Positions 43,620 through 55,479 of a stretch of 64,000 nt of DNA are shown piece by piece. Origin of the DNA: Raphanus sativus (Eukaryota > Streptophyta > Magnoliopsida > Brassicales > Brassicaceae). Numbering within the stretch: position 1 is the stretch's first letter; each line of letters begins with the position of its first letter. Location of the stretch: assembly GCF_000801105.2 (NCBI RefSeq), contig NC_079514.1:45946515-46010514 (forward strand). The letters run 5' to 3'. The translations under genes were made by a program, and so were the position numbers. Under the pieces are notes generated by a model that was not told where the DNA came from, did not search any database, and saw only the letters and a list, made by a program, of their open reading frames with translations.

Positions 43620-46600
43620 ATGGTTATGAGTTTTAGGGATAAAGCTTGTTTTTTTCTGGCGATTATGTGTTTTTCATTGTTGATCTTCTCAACTAAAGCA
43701 TTGGTGTCTTATAATCATAAAGCTTTAGTCCTCAATGGACAGAAAAGGATCCTTCTCTCTGGTTCCATCCACTACCCAAGAAGCACTCCTGAGGTAATTT
43801 TTTAATTCAGTTCATTAATCAATCACATTAACCTCTTTCTAATCAAACGCAAAATTTCTTGGGCTTTGGTTAAATTTACTGCATAATTGCTTTGATTTTT
43901 CTGCACATGAAGTTTTGTTTGTCTTTTTTTTCCTTATAGTCCAGGCTATTTCACTACAAAACTATATATAGAATTGTGGATAATTTGTTATATGCAGATG
44001 TGGCCTGATCTTATAAAGAAGGCCAAAGAAGGTGGTTTAGATGTTATACAGACTTATGTTTTCTGGAATGGACATGAACCTTCTCCTGGACAAGTAATTT
44101 AAAGATTTCTACCAATTTCTTACTTGACTCAGACTCGACCCATAGTCATATAAAATCTTAATGCTCTATGTTTCTGTTTGCTTCCAGTATTATTTCGAGG
44201 ATAGGTATGATCTGGTCAAGTTCATCAAGCTAGTGCAACAAGCTGGTCTATATGTTAGTCTGAGAATTGGTCCATATGTTTGTGCCGAGTGGAATTTTGG
44301 GTAAATATAAAAATGTTTGTTCTAAGAATAAAAGAATATTTCACTTGAATTTTTAAATTTATTTATACATGTTTCTGATTTTTTTAGAGGCCTTCCTGTT
44401 TGGCTCAAATATGTCCCTGGTATGGTTTTCAGGACAGATAATGGACCTTTCAAGGTACCCAAATGTAGAACAAATCGGTTTCTAGTTTAAATTTTTATGA
44501 AGGTTATAAAATAATTCATTTTGATGTGAAATTGAAAAGATTGCAATGCAAAAATTCACAAAGAAGATTGTGGATATAATGAAAGAAGAAAAGTTGTTTG
44601 AAACTCAAGGAGGGCCCATCATTCTCTCACAGGTTTGTATCTTCTTTGTTCTTTAAAATGTTACCCTTTTGTATTATACATGATGCTCTATTACATTGTA
44701 AATATATAATAAAGATATTTTTGTATTTCTAAATGGGCAGATAGAGAATGAGTATGGACCAATGGAGTGGGAGATAGGATCAGCAGGAAAGGCATACACA
44801 AAATGGACAGCTGCAATGGCGTTGGGTTTGTCCACGGGTGTCCCATGGGTTATGTGCAAGCAAGATGATGCCCCTTACCCTATTGTATCTCTTCTCCTTT
44901 CCTGTTTTTCTCTTATTTAGTCTTCCCCTTAGTACAATATATAAGTAGGATACGAATGATGCTCTACTTTGGTCTTGGTTAGTTTTGGTTTAGATAGTCT
45001 CGTAATCGATTTAATGCTAACTTTTAATATGGTTGAGTTGGGTAGGCTTTCTATTTTAGCTTGAATTCTGCTTTTCATCAACCAAAAGATCTTTTTAAGG
45101 AAAATTAAAAATTTTATTTGATTTTGTTGATTAATCACTTTAAATTTAGTTCGTAAGAAAAATATGCGGTCACATTTCAATATTAGCTAGATTTATATCT
45201 TTTATCGAATCAATATAGAACTAGATACTCCTTTTCTTTTGTCGGCAAATAGATATTTCTTATCGTGTATTTTTGGTGATAACACTATCGAATCCTTATT
45301 ATTATGTTTTACAATTTAAAATAATCCAATCTTTCTTTCCTTGTGGTTTACCTTTTGCATATATTTCCGCCTTCAATTGTTCTTCTATGTATCTCTCTTT
45401 TCTTGTTAGATATTGTTTGTTAGATATTTTTTTGTCACTGAAATATTGTTTATTGATAACTGCAAAGAAAATATCGTTTTTTATTGTTTGCTTTTTCTCC
45501 TTTGATGTCTTTTTCTATTAAATTACATGGGACCACCGGCCAAAAACAAAAATAATTCACGGGGACAATTTCTCTTCAACTTTTAACTTTTAAATATCAA
45601 CAAAATTTTATTCCACTTTGGAACATATTAAATGTTCGTAGTTTTTAACTTGCACTTTATAATAGATAAACACATGCAACGGGTTTTATTGTGAGGGTTT
45701 CAAACCAAACTCAGTCAATCAGCCCAAGATGTGGACAGAGAACTGGACTGGTTGGTAAGTGGCGAAGCTATTCAATATTTACAGAATCAATATCTTCTTA
45801 TTTGTTTTAATATAAAATAGAGTATAATTGAGAGTGTGATCATTTTCAGGTTCACTGAATTTGGAGGTGCGATACCAAACAGACCAGTCGAAGACCTAGC
45901 GTTTTCCGTGGCCCGCTTTATACAGAACGGTGGTTCCTTTATGAATTATTACATGGTGACTTTAATAATTTTATTAAATCAAAAATTTGATAAAAATATA
46001 AAATATTTAGTTAACATATGATTGAAGAGTTAATTAAGAAAATGTTGTTACAGTATCATGGAGGAACAAACTTTGATAGAACATCTGGTGAGTTTATCAC
46101 CACGAGCTATGACTACGATGCTCCTCTCGATGAATATGGTAATTATTCCCGATATCACATGAAAATGTTACATGTTACATATTAATAGCCTCTCTATTCG
46201 ATTTGATTGACAATTTTTCTAACGAGTTTTGTGTGTGAGAAGGATTACTGAGAGAACCCAAGTATAGTCACTTGAAAGAGTTGCATAAAGTCATAAAACT
46301 ATGTGAAGCTGCGTTGGTTTCTGTTGATCCCACCATTACATCGCTCGGCAGTAAGCAAGAAGTGAGTATGCAATATTGTAAACTTGAAGAGAAGAAGGAT
46401 CAAAGACTCATACAATTTTTGTTTTTATTATAATTTCAGGCTCATGTGTTCAAGTCCAAGACTTCTTGCTCTGCGTTTCTTTCGAATTACGACACGAACA
46501 ATCCAGCAAGAGTGATGTTTAGGGGATTTCCGTACGATTTGCCCTCTTGGTCTATTAGTATTTTACCTGACTGCAAAACCGAGTATCACAACACTGCAAA

Positions 46601-49416
46601 GGTTAATAAACTTATAAGCTTTTATCAAAACACAATTAATTTGATTATGACCGTCTTTTGAGATGTGCAAACTCATTGAACTCGGTAGAGCCAACCCTGA
46701 GATTCTGATGGTTATAGGGATTCTAACAAGAATATTTGAAAAAATATTCTTACAAATTTGTAGACCTATATTTATGCAATTTTTTTCTTAAATTTTGGAG
46801 TTAAATGCAAATGTTTCATTTGTCTTGACTCGTCCTGACACTAGGAAATGTCCCGATTCAAAAAAGATTTACTATGAAAAATCATATGAGTTTATATGTA
46901 TATTCGGGTTCTTAATTTTAAAAAACTTTTTAACACATTAATATTTCCAAATGACTTCAAATAGTCTAAGAAGGTCCGTACTTTGTTGATCTGTACGAAT
47001 TATATTCTTGTTGTTGAGAATGACAATATGTTTGGCATAATGGCATGTATATAGATTCGTTCACCGAACATGCCCATGAAGATGGTTCCTACTAGCACGC
47101 GATTTTCATGGGAATCATACAACGAAGCAATCCCTTCTTCAAGTGACTATGGTACGTTTGCTCGAGATGGTCTGTTGGAACAAATAAGCATGACCAGAGA
47201 CAAAACAGACTACTTCTGGTATCTTACAGAGTAAGTAACGTTTAACCTTCTTGTGACAAATTAAATCTCAGTATCTTTCTGATCACAGTTAATTGGTTAT
47301 GTTTCTATTCATTATCAGCATTACAATCAGTTCTGATGAGAGGTTCTTGAAAACTGGTGAAGATCCACTTCTTACCATTTGTTCAGCTGGGCATGCTCTT
47401 CATGTATTTGTTAATGGTCAGCTTGCAGGTAAAATAAGATAAATGTAAGGACCAAATTCTGTCTCCCTCTGTCCTTACAACATTCCTTTTTTAGGAAGAA
47501 GTTATGGAGCGTTGAGTAGCCCCAAGCTCACATTTAGTCAAAAGATCAAATTGCGCGCAGGGGTCAACAAACTTGCTCTCCTAAGTACGGCAGTGGGTCT
47601 TCCGGTTAGTTTGATCTTCCTTCACTTGATTAATTACTGTCTTTTCCTTCAGGAGAGGATGATAAGTGCTTAGATTTTTGTTTTTATAATACAGAACGCA
47701 GGTGTGCACTATGAGACTTGGAATACAGGAGTTCTAGGTCCAGCCACACTGAATGGAGTTAACTCTGGAACATGGGACATGTCTAAGTGGAAATGGTCCT
47801 ATAAGGTCCTAATGAACAATAGTTTGATAAGTTAAAACTATCACTGAATCTTTATACCAACCATAGCTCAGTACTAAACTATGCGTGTGTGTGATCTGAG
47901 TAGATCGGTACCAAAGGTGAAGCTATGAGCCTTCATACCTTAACCGGGAGTTCCTCTGTGGAATGGACAGAAGGATCACTCGTGGCCTTGAAGCAACCAT
48001 TGACCTGGTACAAGGTAAGAAATACGTCTTAGTTTTCTTAAGTAGATGTTTCGTTTTAGGTTTAATGCCCTTAATTTTTTTGTTGATAAAAGGAACGGTT
48101 TCACATATTTACTTACAAAACCAAATACTATTTCCAATATACACATGATATTGGATTAGCTATCCTTACAAACATCCGAAAGAATTGTATTTTTTTTTAC
48201 GATTGCATTTTACTTATTTTAATACAAAAAGCAAATAAGCAATTGGTCAGCTATTTAATCAAAATTAACAAAAGAAAGCAAAAAAAGAGAAAAAAAAAAT
48301 CTCAAGCTTAGAATTGTCTTAACTGCTTTGTTTGACCATGGTAGACGTCTTAATTTTTCAAAAGGAAAAAAAAAGAAACAGATTTTTATGAAATTTCGGA
48401 GATTATTCTATGTTTCGGCGAATGGCCACCCCCTCGATAAAAAGGCAATATAGATGTTCTGAATGTTTAAGGGTACGAAAAGAATGTTTAAGTCCGTGAC
48501 AAAAAAAAAGAATGTTTTATTAATACGCGTTGGGAACACTTTAAAACATTAACTTTGTGAAACAAAGAGAACATCAGGATAAACATGTCTACCAGTAAAA
48601 TTGGATCAATATGATAAAAAGAAACCTATTGATGGGCTGGGATTGTGTTTGACTACCTTACTTTAGTTAGAAATGAGTCTAACTAGTACCTTACTAAGAC
48701 CATCTACATTGGAATTTTCATCCCCAAGTGAGAGAGGTAAGAACGTCTCTCGTTAAGAGACTCCAACTTGGTTTTAGGAAACCCATGTAACACTTGTCAT
48801 CTATTTAAAAATCAAAGCCTTAAAATTATTACCTTTATTGTTTGAGAGATTTAGTGGAGTATCTCTTCATTGAAGATGCCCTGTCTCATAGACACTCTAA
48901 CCATTTTGTGGTGGACTATATTTATATGTGTGTGTGTTTTATTGAGCTTAGTTACGAGCACAGTTTCAGATGTTCATATCAGATTCTTGCACTCTTTATT
49001 TGCAGTCTTATTTTAATGCGCCGGTAGGCAATGAACCATTGGCATTGGACATGAGCAAAATGGGAAAAGGACAAGTATGGGTAAATGGACGCAACATAGG
49101 ACGTCATTGGCCTGCCTACACGGCTCATGGTAACTGCGGACGCTGCAACTATGCTGGAATTTACAACGAGAAGAAATGTCTCAGTAATTGTGGCCAATCT
49201 TCTCAAAGATGGTGAGAAGAAAACGAAAACTGTCTTTCTTCTTCCTCACATTTCCTCTAAATAATATTTACATGATTGTTATATTAATGGGTCCTTTTTT
49301 TCAGGTTACATATGCCTCGTACATGGCTTAAGCCGTCTGGGAACCTTCTAGTTGTCTTTGAGGAATGGGGTGGTGATCCAAGTGGGATCTCTGTTGTTAA
49401 AAGAACAAACAAATGA
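43620..49416 (+). CDS. BGAL2: Beta-galactosidase, GH35, 18 exons, 727 aa
   Basis: Exons joined at GT-AG sites: 43620-43793, 43998-44093, 44188-44300, 44388-44454, 44540-44632, 44741-44884, 45666-45754, 45850-45955, 46054-46138, 46243-46361, 46440-46601, 47055-47230, 47319-47428, 47495-47604, 47695-47805, 47904-48014, 49006-49211 and 49305-49416. They total 2184 bases with no stop until TGA. The protein starts with a signal peptide (about residues 1-27), so it works in the cell wall, releasing terminal beta-galactose from wall polysaccharides. The GH35 signature [15 protein letters not shown] (from about 174) places the acid/base Glu at 185; WTENWTGWF holds the nucleophile Glu 254. There is no C-terminal lectin domain, and the tail ends VVKRTNK. 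Length and near-continuous similarity fit Arabidopsis BGAL2 (At3g52840) as I remember it. Introns 6, 11 and 16 are long; intron 16 holds a MITE. Confidence 0.95.
48696..48883. mobile_element. MITE-like insertion in BGAL2 intron 16
   Basis: Left end AAGACCATCTACATTGG and right end CATTGAAGATGCCCT form an imperfect terminal inverted repeat, similar to the GAGCATCTCCATTGG ends of common Brassica MITEs. The target duplication is unclear. The 990-base intron is otherwise AT-rich and non-coding. Confidence 0.5.
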
Positions 49417-49589
49417 AGCTTTAATACGTGTTTTATGGAGAAAAAAAATCTACTTGTGGGTGCATCTCCTCTAAAGTTATTATTAAGGTTCTGTGCAGTG
49501 CTTACAATATGTACAGATACAGTGGCAACTATTTGTTTATATTGAAAGAATGGTGTATCCTGGCCTAAATGATATATTTGCAAGTGTAT

Positions 49590-49595
49590 AATAAA
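49590..49595 (+). terminator. Poly-A signal of BGAL2
   Basis: AATAAA about 175 bases after the stop, in AT-rich 3' sequence. Plant poly-A signals are loose, so others are possible. Confidence 0.4.
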
Positions 49596-49758
49596 AGCTT
49601 ATTCACAGGATAAACCAAATAAAGGAATTAATGCTAATTACCCTGGTTATGAACACCACATGAATATATTTTATATCATCTTCCCAATTTTCTGAATAAA
49701 CTAGCTCTTTGCCAAAACAAAAGTGTACCAGGCTTCCAGAAAATATGAAACTAATACA

Positions 49759-50147
49759 TGTAGAATAATTAGGCCCAATTCCAATTATGTCTTGGTCCAA
49801 CAAAGAATCCTACACAGATCAAAATAGGAAAAGAGTTAGTTTCCATTATCTGTTATGATGGTCAAAACGTACTACAAAGGTAAAAAGGAAAAGGATATGG
49901 TGATGGTGATGGTTATATATAGAGAAGTGATCAAGGCTTTAAAGGGCATTCGAAACAAAAGATACAAGAGCTAGGCAATATAGAGAGACCAAGAGAATCA
50001 ATAGTTAAGGTTTTGGTTCTTAAGAAAAGCTTGTGATTTCTATTTTGTTCTTGTAATGTTACTCATCAATAGTGAATAAAGGGAAAGAGCTTTTGATATT
50101 GATTTCAATCTAAGTTTAAGCACTAGGCAAAAGTTTAAATCCTAACA
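49759..50147 (+). repeat. 5' LTR of the non-autonomous element
   Basis: Has GGTTATATATAGAGAAG as a likely TATA region. It is 16 bases longer than the 3' LTR, mainly through a 12-base difference near its start. Confidence 0.92.
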
Positions 50148-50195
50148 AGTGGTATCAGAACAATCCAGATTTGATTGCAAGTGCGAGGAGGAGAT

Positions 50196-50771
50196 ATGGA
50201 ATCAATACCGGGAAAGTTCAAGTTCGAGATTGAGAGGTTTGATGGAAAAGGAGATTTCGGGTTATGAAAGTACAAGATGATAATGCAGTTGGAGCTTTTA
50301 GGGTTAGATTCAACGATTCAAGAAGTTTCAGAAACGACTTCTGAAACGGACACGGAGAAAGACGACGATAAAACGGACGTCAAAGTTGATCCTTTGAAGG
50401 ACAAGAAGGCAAAGAATCTAATATGCATGAGCCTAGGAAATTTGGTTATGCGTAAGGTGATGAAGGAAACAACTGGATTAGGGGTTTGGAAGGCTTTGGA
50501 AAGAGATTACCAAACGAAGACACTTCCTAACAAGATCTACATGAAGCAGAGGTTTGTAAGCTTCAAGATGGATGATCACAAGAGCATTGAGGAAAATCTG
50601 GATATTTTTCTCAAGCTAGTTTCAGATCTTGCAAGTCTTAACATCAACATCAGCGATGAAGACCATGCATTTCAAGTTCTATCTAGCTTGCCCCAGCAAT
50701 TTGATTCACTAGTTGACACGCTCAAGTACGGAACGACAAAAAGAAACTCTTACGATGAACGATGTGATTAA
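50196..50771 (+). pseudogene. Gag of the non-autonomous element, one in-frame stop
   Basis: From ATG 50196 the frame reads MESIPGKFKFEIERFDGKGD, then FGL, then TGA (50265) where copia gag normally has Trp, and continues KYKMIMQLELLGLDS. A UBN2-type gag follows, including LICMSLGNLVMRKVM and YMKQRFVSFKMDDHKSIEEN. The frame shifts near 50760 into the 50713-51981 frame. It would give the structural protein for packaging, but this copy has one nonsense codon and one frameshift. Confidence 0.75.
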
Positions 50772-51981
50772 TTCAGCATACTCCAAGGAAGTGGAGTTAA
50801 AGGAGAAGGGATTGTTGAATAAATCCAGGTCTGATGCAGAGGATTTATACGTGGAGTCAAGGGGCAGATCAGAGAAAAAGGGGGACAGAGGAAGAACTAA
50901 CGGCAGGAGCAGATCTAAGTCAAGGCAAAGGTTCGATAAAAGCAAAACAGGTTGTTTTATCTGTGGAGAAGAAGGACATTGGAAAAGAGAATGTCCTGAA
51001 AGGAGACATAGAGAATCTGCAAATATTGCTACAGAGCCGAAGCAACCGTTAGTGTTGACAGCTAGTGTGCAAGACACTAAGCAAGAATGGATCATGGATT
51101 CGGGATGTTCTTATCATAGTACATCAAACAAGGAGGTTATGTTCGATCTCAAGGAGTTCAACGGTGGTTCAGTTTTAATGGCTAATAACACTCAATGTGA
51201 CATCAAAGGAATTGGGAAAATAAAGATTCAGAATTCAGATGGCTCTGAAGTGATACTCACAGGTGTTAGATACATACGGGAGGTGAGAAGAAATTTAATT
51301 TCCTATGGGATGTTAGCAAAAACAGGTTGCAAGAATGAAGGAAGAAATTTCATGGTGCACTTCTACAAAGATAATAAGAGGGTGATATCAGGAAAATATC
51401 ACGAGGGAGTTTATTATCTACAAAGCGCAGTTGCTAAGAGTAAGAAGAATATGCCTAGAGTGGAGAAAATAATCAAGAAGAAGACGTCAAAGACGGTGAC
51501 GTTTGCAAAAGTTCTGATTCAGGGACCTACTCCATATGGTTTTGAAACAAAAGACTCATCAGCTCAAGGTGGAGACTCTTTCTTGACAGAAAAATCAGAA
51601 GAAAATGAGTATAAGGCGAGCAATGAAGAATCTCGGACAGAATCTTCAAGAGATGAATTTTTGTTTGCAAGCGAAGTAAGGCAAAAGGATGATGATTTCT
51701 TAGCACATGTTTTGGCTGCACCAGAACCGCTTGATATGGAAAAAGAATCTAAAGCCTATGAGGAGGATTGGAAGAAGGCAAGAAAAGAGGAGAGCATGGA
51801 CATAGAACTTGGGAATGAAGCTGAGAGAAAAGTTTCAAGAATATTGGAAGCTGGAATCTTCGGAGATAGAGTTAAAGAAGACGCAACTCAATCTAAGAAC
51901 CATGCCAATCAAAATCCAGTGGAAGTATTAATTAAGGCAGTACCTGGAGAGGAGCTTCAGGTTCGCTGCATCTCTGACTAA
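50713..51981 (+). CDS. Nucleocapsid and protease followed by unrecognised acidic region
   Basis: About 422 codons; the true entry is by continuation from gag, so the 5' limit is nominal. Visible parts are a basic GRTNGRSRSKSRQRF, a CCHC knuckle CFICGEEGHWKREC (about residues 77-90), a protease with WIMDSGCSYH (about 127-136), and RNLISYGMLAKTGC with VYYLQSAV at the point where copia proteins pass to integrase. Instead of integrase the frame runs on for about 180 residues. The first part is Lys-rich (KIIKKKTSKTVTFAK), the second Glu/Ser-rich (TEKSEENEYKASNEESRTES), the last ILEAGIFGDRVKEDA. I do not recognise this region. Its openness suggests it is or was translated. Confidence 0.7.
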   Translation: MTRSSTERQKETLTMNDVINSAYSKEVELKEKGLLNKSRSDAEDLYVESRGRSEKKGDRGRTNGRSRSKSRQRFDKSKTGCFICGEEGHWKRECPERRHRESANIATEPKQPLVLTASVQDTKQEWIMDSGCSYHSTSNKEVMFDLKEFNGGSVLMANNTQCDIKGIGKIKIQNSDGSEVILTGVRYIREVRRNLISYGMLAKTGCKNEGRNFMVHFYKDNKRVISGKYHEGVYYLQSAVAKSKKNMPRVEKIIKKKTSKTVTFAKVLIQGPTPYGFETKDSSAQGGDSFLTEKSEENEYKASNEESRTESSRDEFLFASEVRQKDDDFLAHVLAAPEPLDMEKESKAYEEDWKKARKEESMDIELGNEAERKVSRILEAGIFGDRVKEDATQSKNHANQNPVEVLIKAVPGEELQVRCISD

Positions 51982-53351
51982 AAAGGAGGTCGCTCCAGGT
52001 AACTCCATTATCAACGTTGTCTTAAGCTCGCAGAGACAAAGGAGGAGAAACAAGTTAGTTTCGGGTTTTATATTGATAATGGGAAAACTCAAGGAGGTGG
52101 AGTTTAAAGAGAGTTACCTGTGAGCATAGGTGCGAGGCAGAAGTTTCAGTTCAAGGTGGAGCAGCTGAAACACAAGAAAAGTTACTGTCAAAAGCTCTAA
52201 AGCAACGGATGAGGTACTTTAAAAAGAAATTTAAAGTTCAAAGAATGACCTGAGAAAACGTCTTAAACAGCAAGAGAAGCTGAATGGAGACGAGTATCTA
52301 GGTCGGAGAAAGAAGAAACATATCACCGGAGAGGGGAGAACGTCTTAAACATCTGCTATGGTGGAGGATAATCACCAAGGAGAGCTGAAGGGAGACGAGT
52401 ATCACAACCGGGAAATCAAAGCAGATCACCAAATAAGTATAACATCACAGGCATCGTCTTAATCAGGTTCAAAAGAAAGGAGTGACCTTACCATGGAAAC
52501 TGAAGTGAAACTGGGCTCGTCAAAAGGATTAACGGAAACGCAGGAAGGCCTGTCAAAATTCAATAGATGGTAAAGCTTTGCAACTACAAATGGGAATAAC
52601 CAAAACTCTATAAAGCAGGCTCAAAGTTCATAGAATCTCACCGGAAAGCTGCAGTACGGCCGGTAAGATACAACACCAACATGGAAAAAGAGATTCGCTA
52701 ATCACCAAGAAGAAATCGCGAGCTTCTGTGGAGATGAATGGTCTAGCACAATGAAGATGTCGGTGTAGTAAAGGAGCGAGCTTGAGATTTGGGAAGCTGA
52801 GTCGCTATCCTACAGCGGAATAGGATAATCGATTAGATGACATCGGTGGTTTTGATCGCTGTAGAGAGGTCATTTGCGTGGAGCATGTGGGAGTTGCAGA
52901 GAAATACCATGGAGGGGATTAAAGAAAAGGGTAGATGTGAAACTGGTCGGAGACTCAACAATTCACAGGTCACCGTGAGACAGGTTCTGGTCAGAGGTAA
53001 TCTTCTTTGGAGATGCAAAGGACGTCTCTGTAAGGAATCGGAGAGGTTGAAAAAATGAGACGGCCGGAGACGGAAGGGTTCGTAGGCGAGACGTCATCAC
53101 CATCTCCTCTCGGAGAAAAAAAAGGAGATGAGTGAAGATAGTCGTTTCTGGTTTAATTGTTCATGGCTCACTGCAAAGATGAGGATGAGGAACAAGACGA
53201 CATGTGATTCAACAGCGAGGTCATAACAGATCACGTTTCAGATCAAAGGAGGAAGGAGATGGTCCATGGAAGCTTTGTCGGTATCATCGACAAAAGTAAC
53301 GAGAAAGACGACAAAGGAATGATAATAGTAATGTGGGCCTATGGTGGAGAT
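51982..53351 (+). other. Non-coding 3' interior of the non-autonomous element
   Basis: Purine-rich DNA without a long frame. GACGAGTATC and ACGTCTTAAAC recur (about 52254-52400), an internal duplication. The last 20 bases serve as polypurine tract. Confidence 0.6.
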
Positions 53352-53724
53352 TGTAGAATAATTAGGCCCAATTCCAATTATGTCTTAGTCCTGCACAGAT
53401 CAAAATAGGAAAAGCGTTAGTTTCCATTATTTGTTATGACGGTCAAAACGTGCTACAAAGATAAAAAAGAAAAGGATATGGTGATGGTGATGGTTATATA
53501 TAGAGAAGTGATCAAGGCTTTAAAGGGCATCCGAAACAAAAGATACAAGAGCTAGGCAATAGAGAGAGACCAAGAGAATCAGTAGTTAAGATTTTGGTTC
53601 TTAAGAAAAGCTTGTGATTTCTATTTTGTTCTTGTAAGGTTACTCATCAATAGTGAATAAAGGGAGCTTTTGATATTGATTTCAATCTAAGTTTAAGCAC
53701 TAGGCAAATGTTTAAATCCTAACA
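53352..53724 (+). repeat. 3' LTR of the non-autonomous element
   Basis: Direct repeat of 49759-50147 with deletions and substitutions; followed by the duplicated ATACA. Confidence 0.92.
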
Positions 53725-54474
53725 ATACAAGTTATAGAGAAGAGGGTAAAACTTGAAGGTATGTCCTAATGATACGTTTTGTTTTTATTTCTTTATCTTT
53801 ATTCCTTTTTTTTCTATTTCATTTTAAATATCCTTATTTTCACCGAGTGATTTGTAAATTATGTGTTTTTTTTTCATTTTTGAATATTTTGCTTATTGCT
53901 ACTAAAGTTTATTTTGAAGCTACACATCATTTTAACTAAAAAGTTGTAACCAAGTAGTGTCAAAGATAGGTGGTGATTAAAGAGTAACATGTTTTCTCTC
54001 AACCTCTCCCTCTAAAACCTCCACAGTTGTTGCAAGTCTTCTTTTCTAGCTGACTCTCATCGGTATCGGAGTCATCCTTTTTTCATCCCTTCCTTTTTTT
54101 ATCTTTGTCTTTTTTGTCATTTCTTTCATCATTTTCGATATGCAAGCTGCTCTGAGTCGCTTAGTGTTTCACCAGAAACCTTCAAAGCAGAGGTAACGTC
54201 TACCGGTGATTTGGAGGAGCGGCAAGTCTAGGGTGTAGTGGATGCGGAAAAAGTCGGCTTTTAGAGTGAAGGGAAAACCAGATCTTATTTTCGAATTTTG
54301 TAGATATACGGTGGAAAATGCTCTTGACATCCGGTTCTCGGAATAAAGTTTTTCACAGAGCCCTCGTTCCGCCGGACTTGTCATCCGACGGGATGAACTA
54401 TGTTGGAGGTATGTGGTGGTGCTCTGCATCCCAAAACTGGAGGCGGTTCTCCGGCGTCTTTATTAGTATGAGTC
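53725..54474. other. Spacer between two LTR elements
   Basis: AT-rich at first, then from about 54000 a GC-richer CT-rich stretch without ORF that resembles a LINE leader. It continues past Copia-3 at 63063. Confidence 0.35.
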
Positions 54475-55074
54475 TGTTGAGATGAGAGGCTTAAGATGAG
54501 ACTAAGGAGGAGATGAGGGTTCTACACTATTTGGGAGTTTGGGTAAATAGTGAATAGAGAATAGTGAATGCACACTATTCACTATTACAATAGTTACCAC
54601 AGTGACAATGGTAACTAAGTGAAGAGAAGTAAAGTGATGCAAAGACTCCAAGTGGTGTAGAAGGTTAGGCTGCGCAACCATGGTTTGAATTACAAACCAT
54701 GTGACCGTTGAGGGAAGAAGGAAGAGGCGCGCATACAGGCTGTCATGGTCTGGAAAGTAAAAGGCATCTAGTCAAGATGCCAAAGCATGTGGTGCACCTG
54801 ATTGGCTTAGCTTAATGTGGCGCTCCTCCCTTATCCTTGACTTCACATGCTTAGTATAGTAACCTGTCTAGGTTCATTGTCGAAACCCTTGTCTTAGTTT
54901 CTCTATATATTTGTAATCCTTTCATTAATAAATGGCTAAGCAAGTTTTGAGTCTCTTTCTCTCTTAAGTCTCAAGTTACTATTAAATCTAGAAATCTCTT
55001 TACCAATCTTTGATTCTCTTAGTCTCTAAATCTCTCTCAATCTCTCATAAACTCTCAGATTACTAAAAATAATA
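54475..55074 (+). repeat. Copia-3 5' LTR
   Basis: Starts TGTTGAGATGAGAGG and ends TACTAAAAATAATA. CTATATATTTG (about 54902) is the probable TATA box. Its last 41 bases are repeated right after the N gap. Confidence 0.95.
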
Positions 55075-55479
55075 TGGTATCAGAGCCAGGTTGAAGACAA
55101 TCTGAGTTCGAGAAGACTCTTTGGTGATTCCTTGTGAAGATCCAAAGAGAGGTTTGTGTTCTTGGTGTGTTCTTGCGGTTACTAGTTGAGCATTTTTTAG
55201 TTTCTTTGGTGATTCCTTAGTGAAGATCCAAGGAAAAGTTAGTGTTCTTAGTCATATTCACGGATAGATTCTAAGATCTTTGAGCTCTTTGGTGATTCCT
55301 TAGTGAAGATCCAAAGAGAAACTAGTGTTCTTGTGTTGTGTTCATGCGGGTAACTTGAAAGCTGTTCATTTCTCTCGGGTGTGGAGTTGTGAGTACAAGT
55401 CTGGGATTGTTGAGTATTGTTTCAGGTGATTACAAGCTCAGGAAGTGTTAGTTGAAGTCTAAAGGTGTCAGCTTTCAAG

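Larger units (their letters stand above)
49759..53724 (+). mobile_element. Non-autonomous copia-type LTR element with gag, protease and novel ORF
   Basis: LTRs at 49759-50147 and 53352-53724 begin TGTAGAATAATTAGG and end TCCTAACA. A perfect duplication ATACA lies at 49754-49758 and 53725-53729. The primer-binding site TGGTATCAGAAC is at 50150-50161 and a purine-rich ATGGTGGAGAT precedes the 3' LTR. The interior is 3.2 kb: gag (50196-50771), zinc knuckle and protease with a long acidic extension (to 51981), and 1.37 kb of non-coding DNA. No integrase, RT or RNase H is present. The LTRs differ by small deletions and several substitutions, so the copy is older than Copia-1 to -3. It sits 340 bases beyond BGAL2. 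Confidence 0.9.

Noticed and set aside
54169..54429. 86-codon minus-strand ORF
   Set aside because: Low-complexity Ser/Arg-rich translation in what looks like a retroposon leader; no support.
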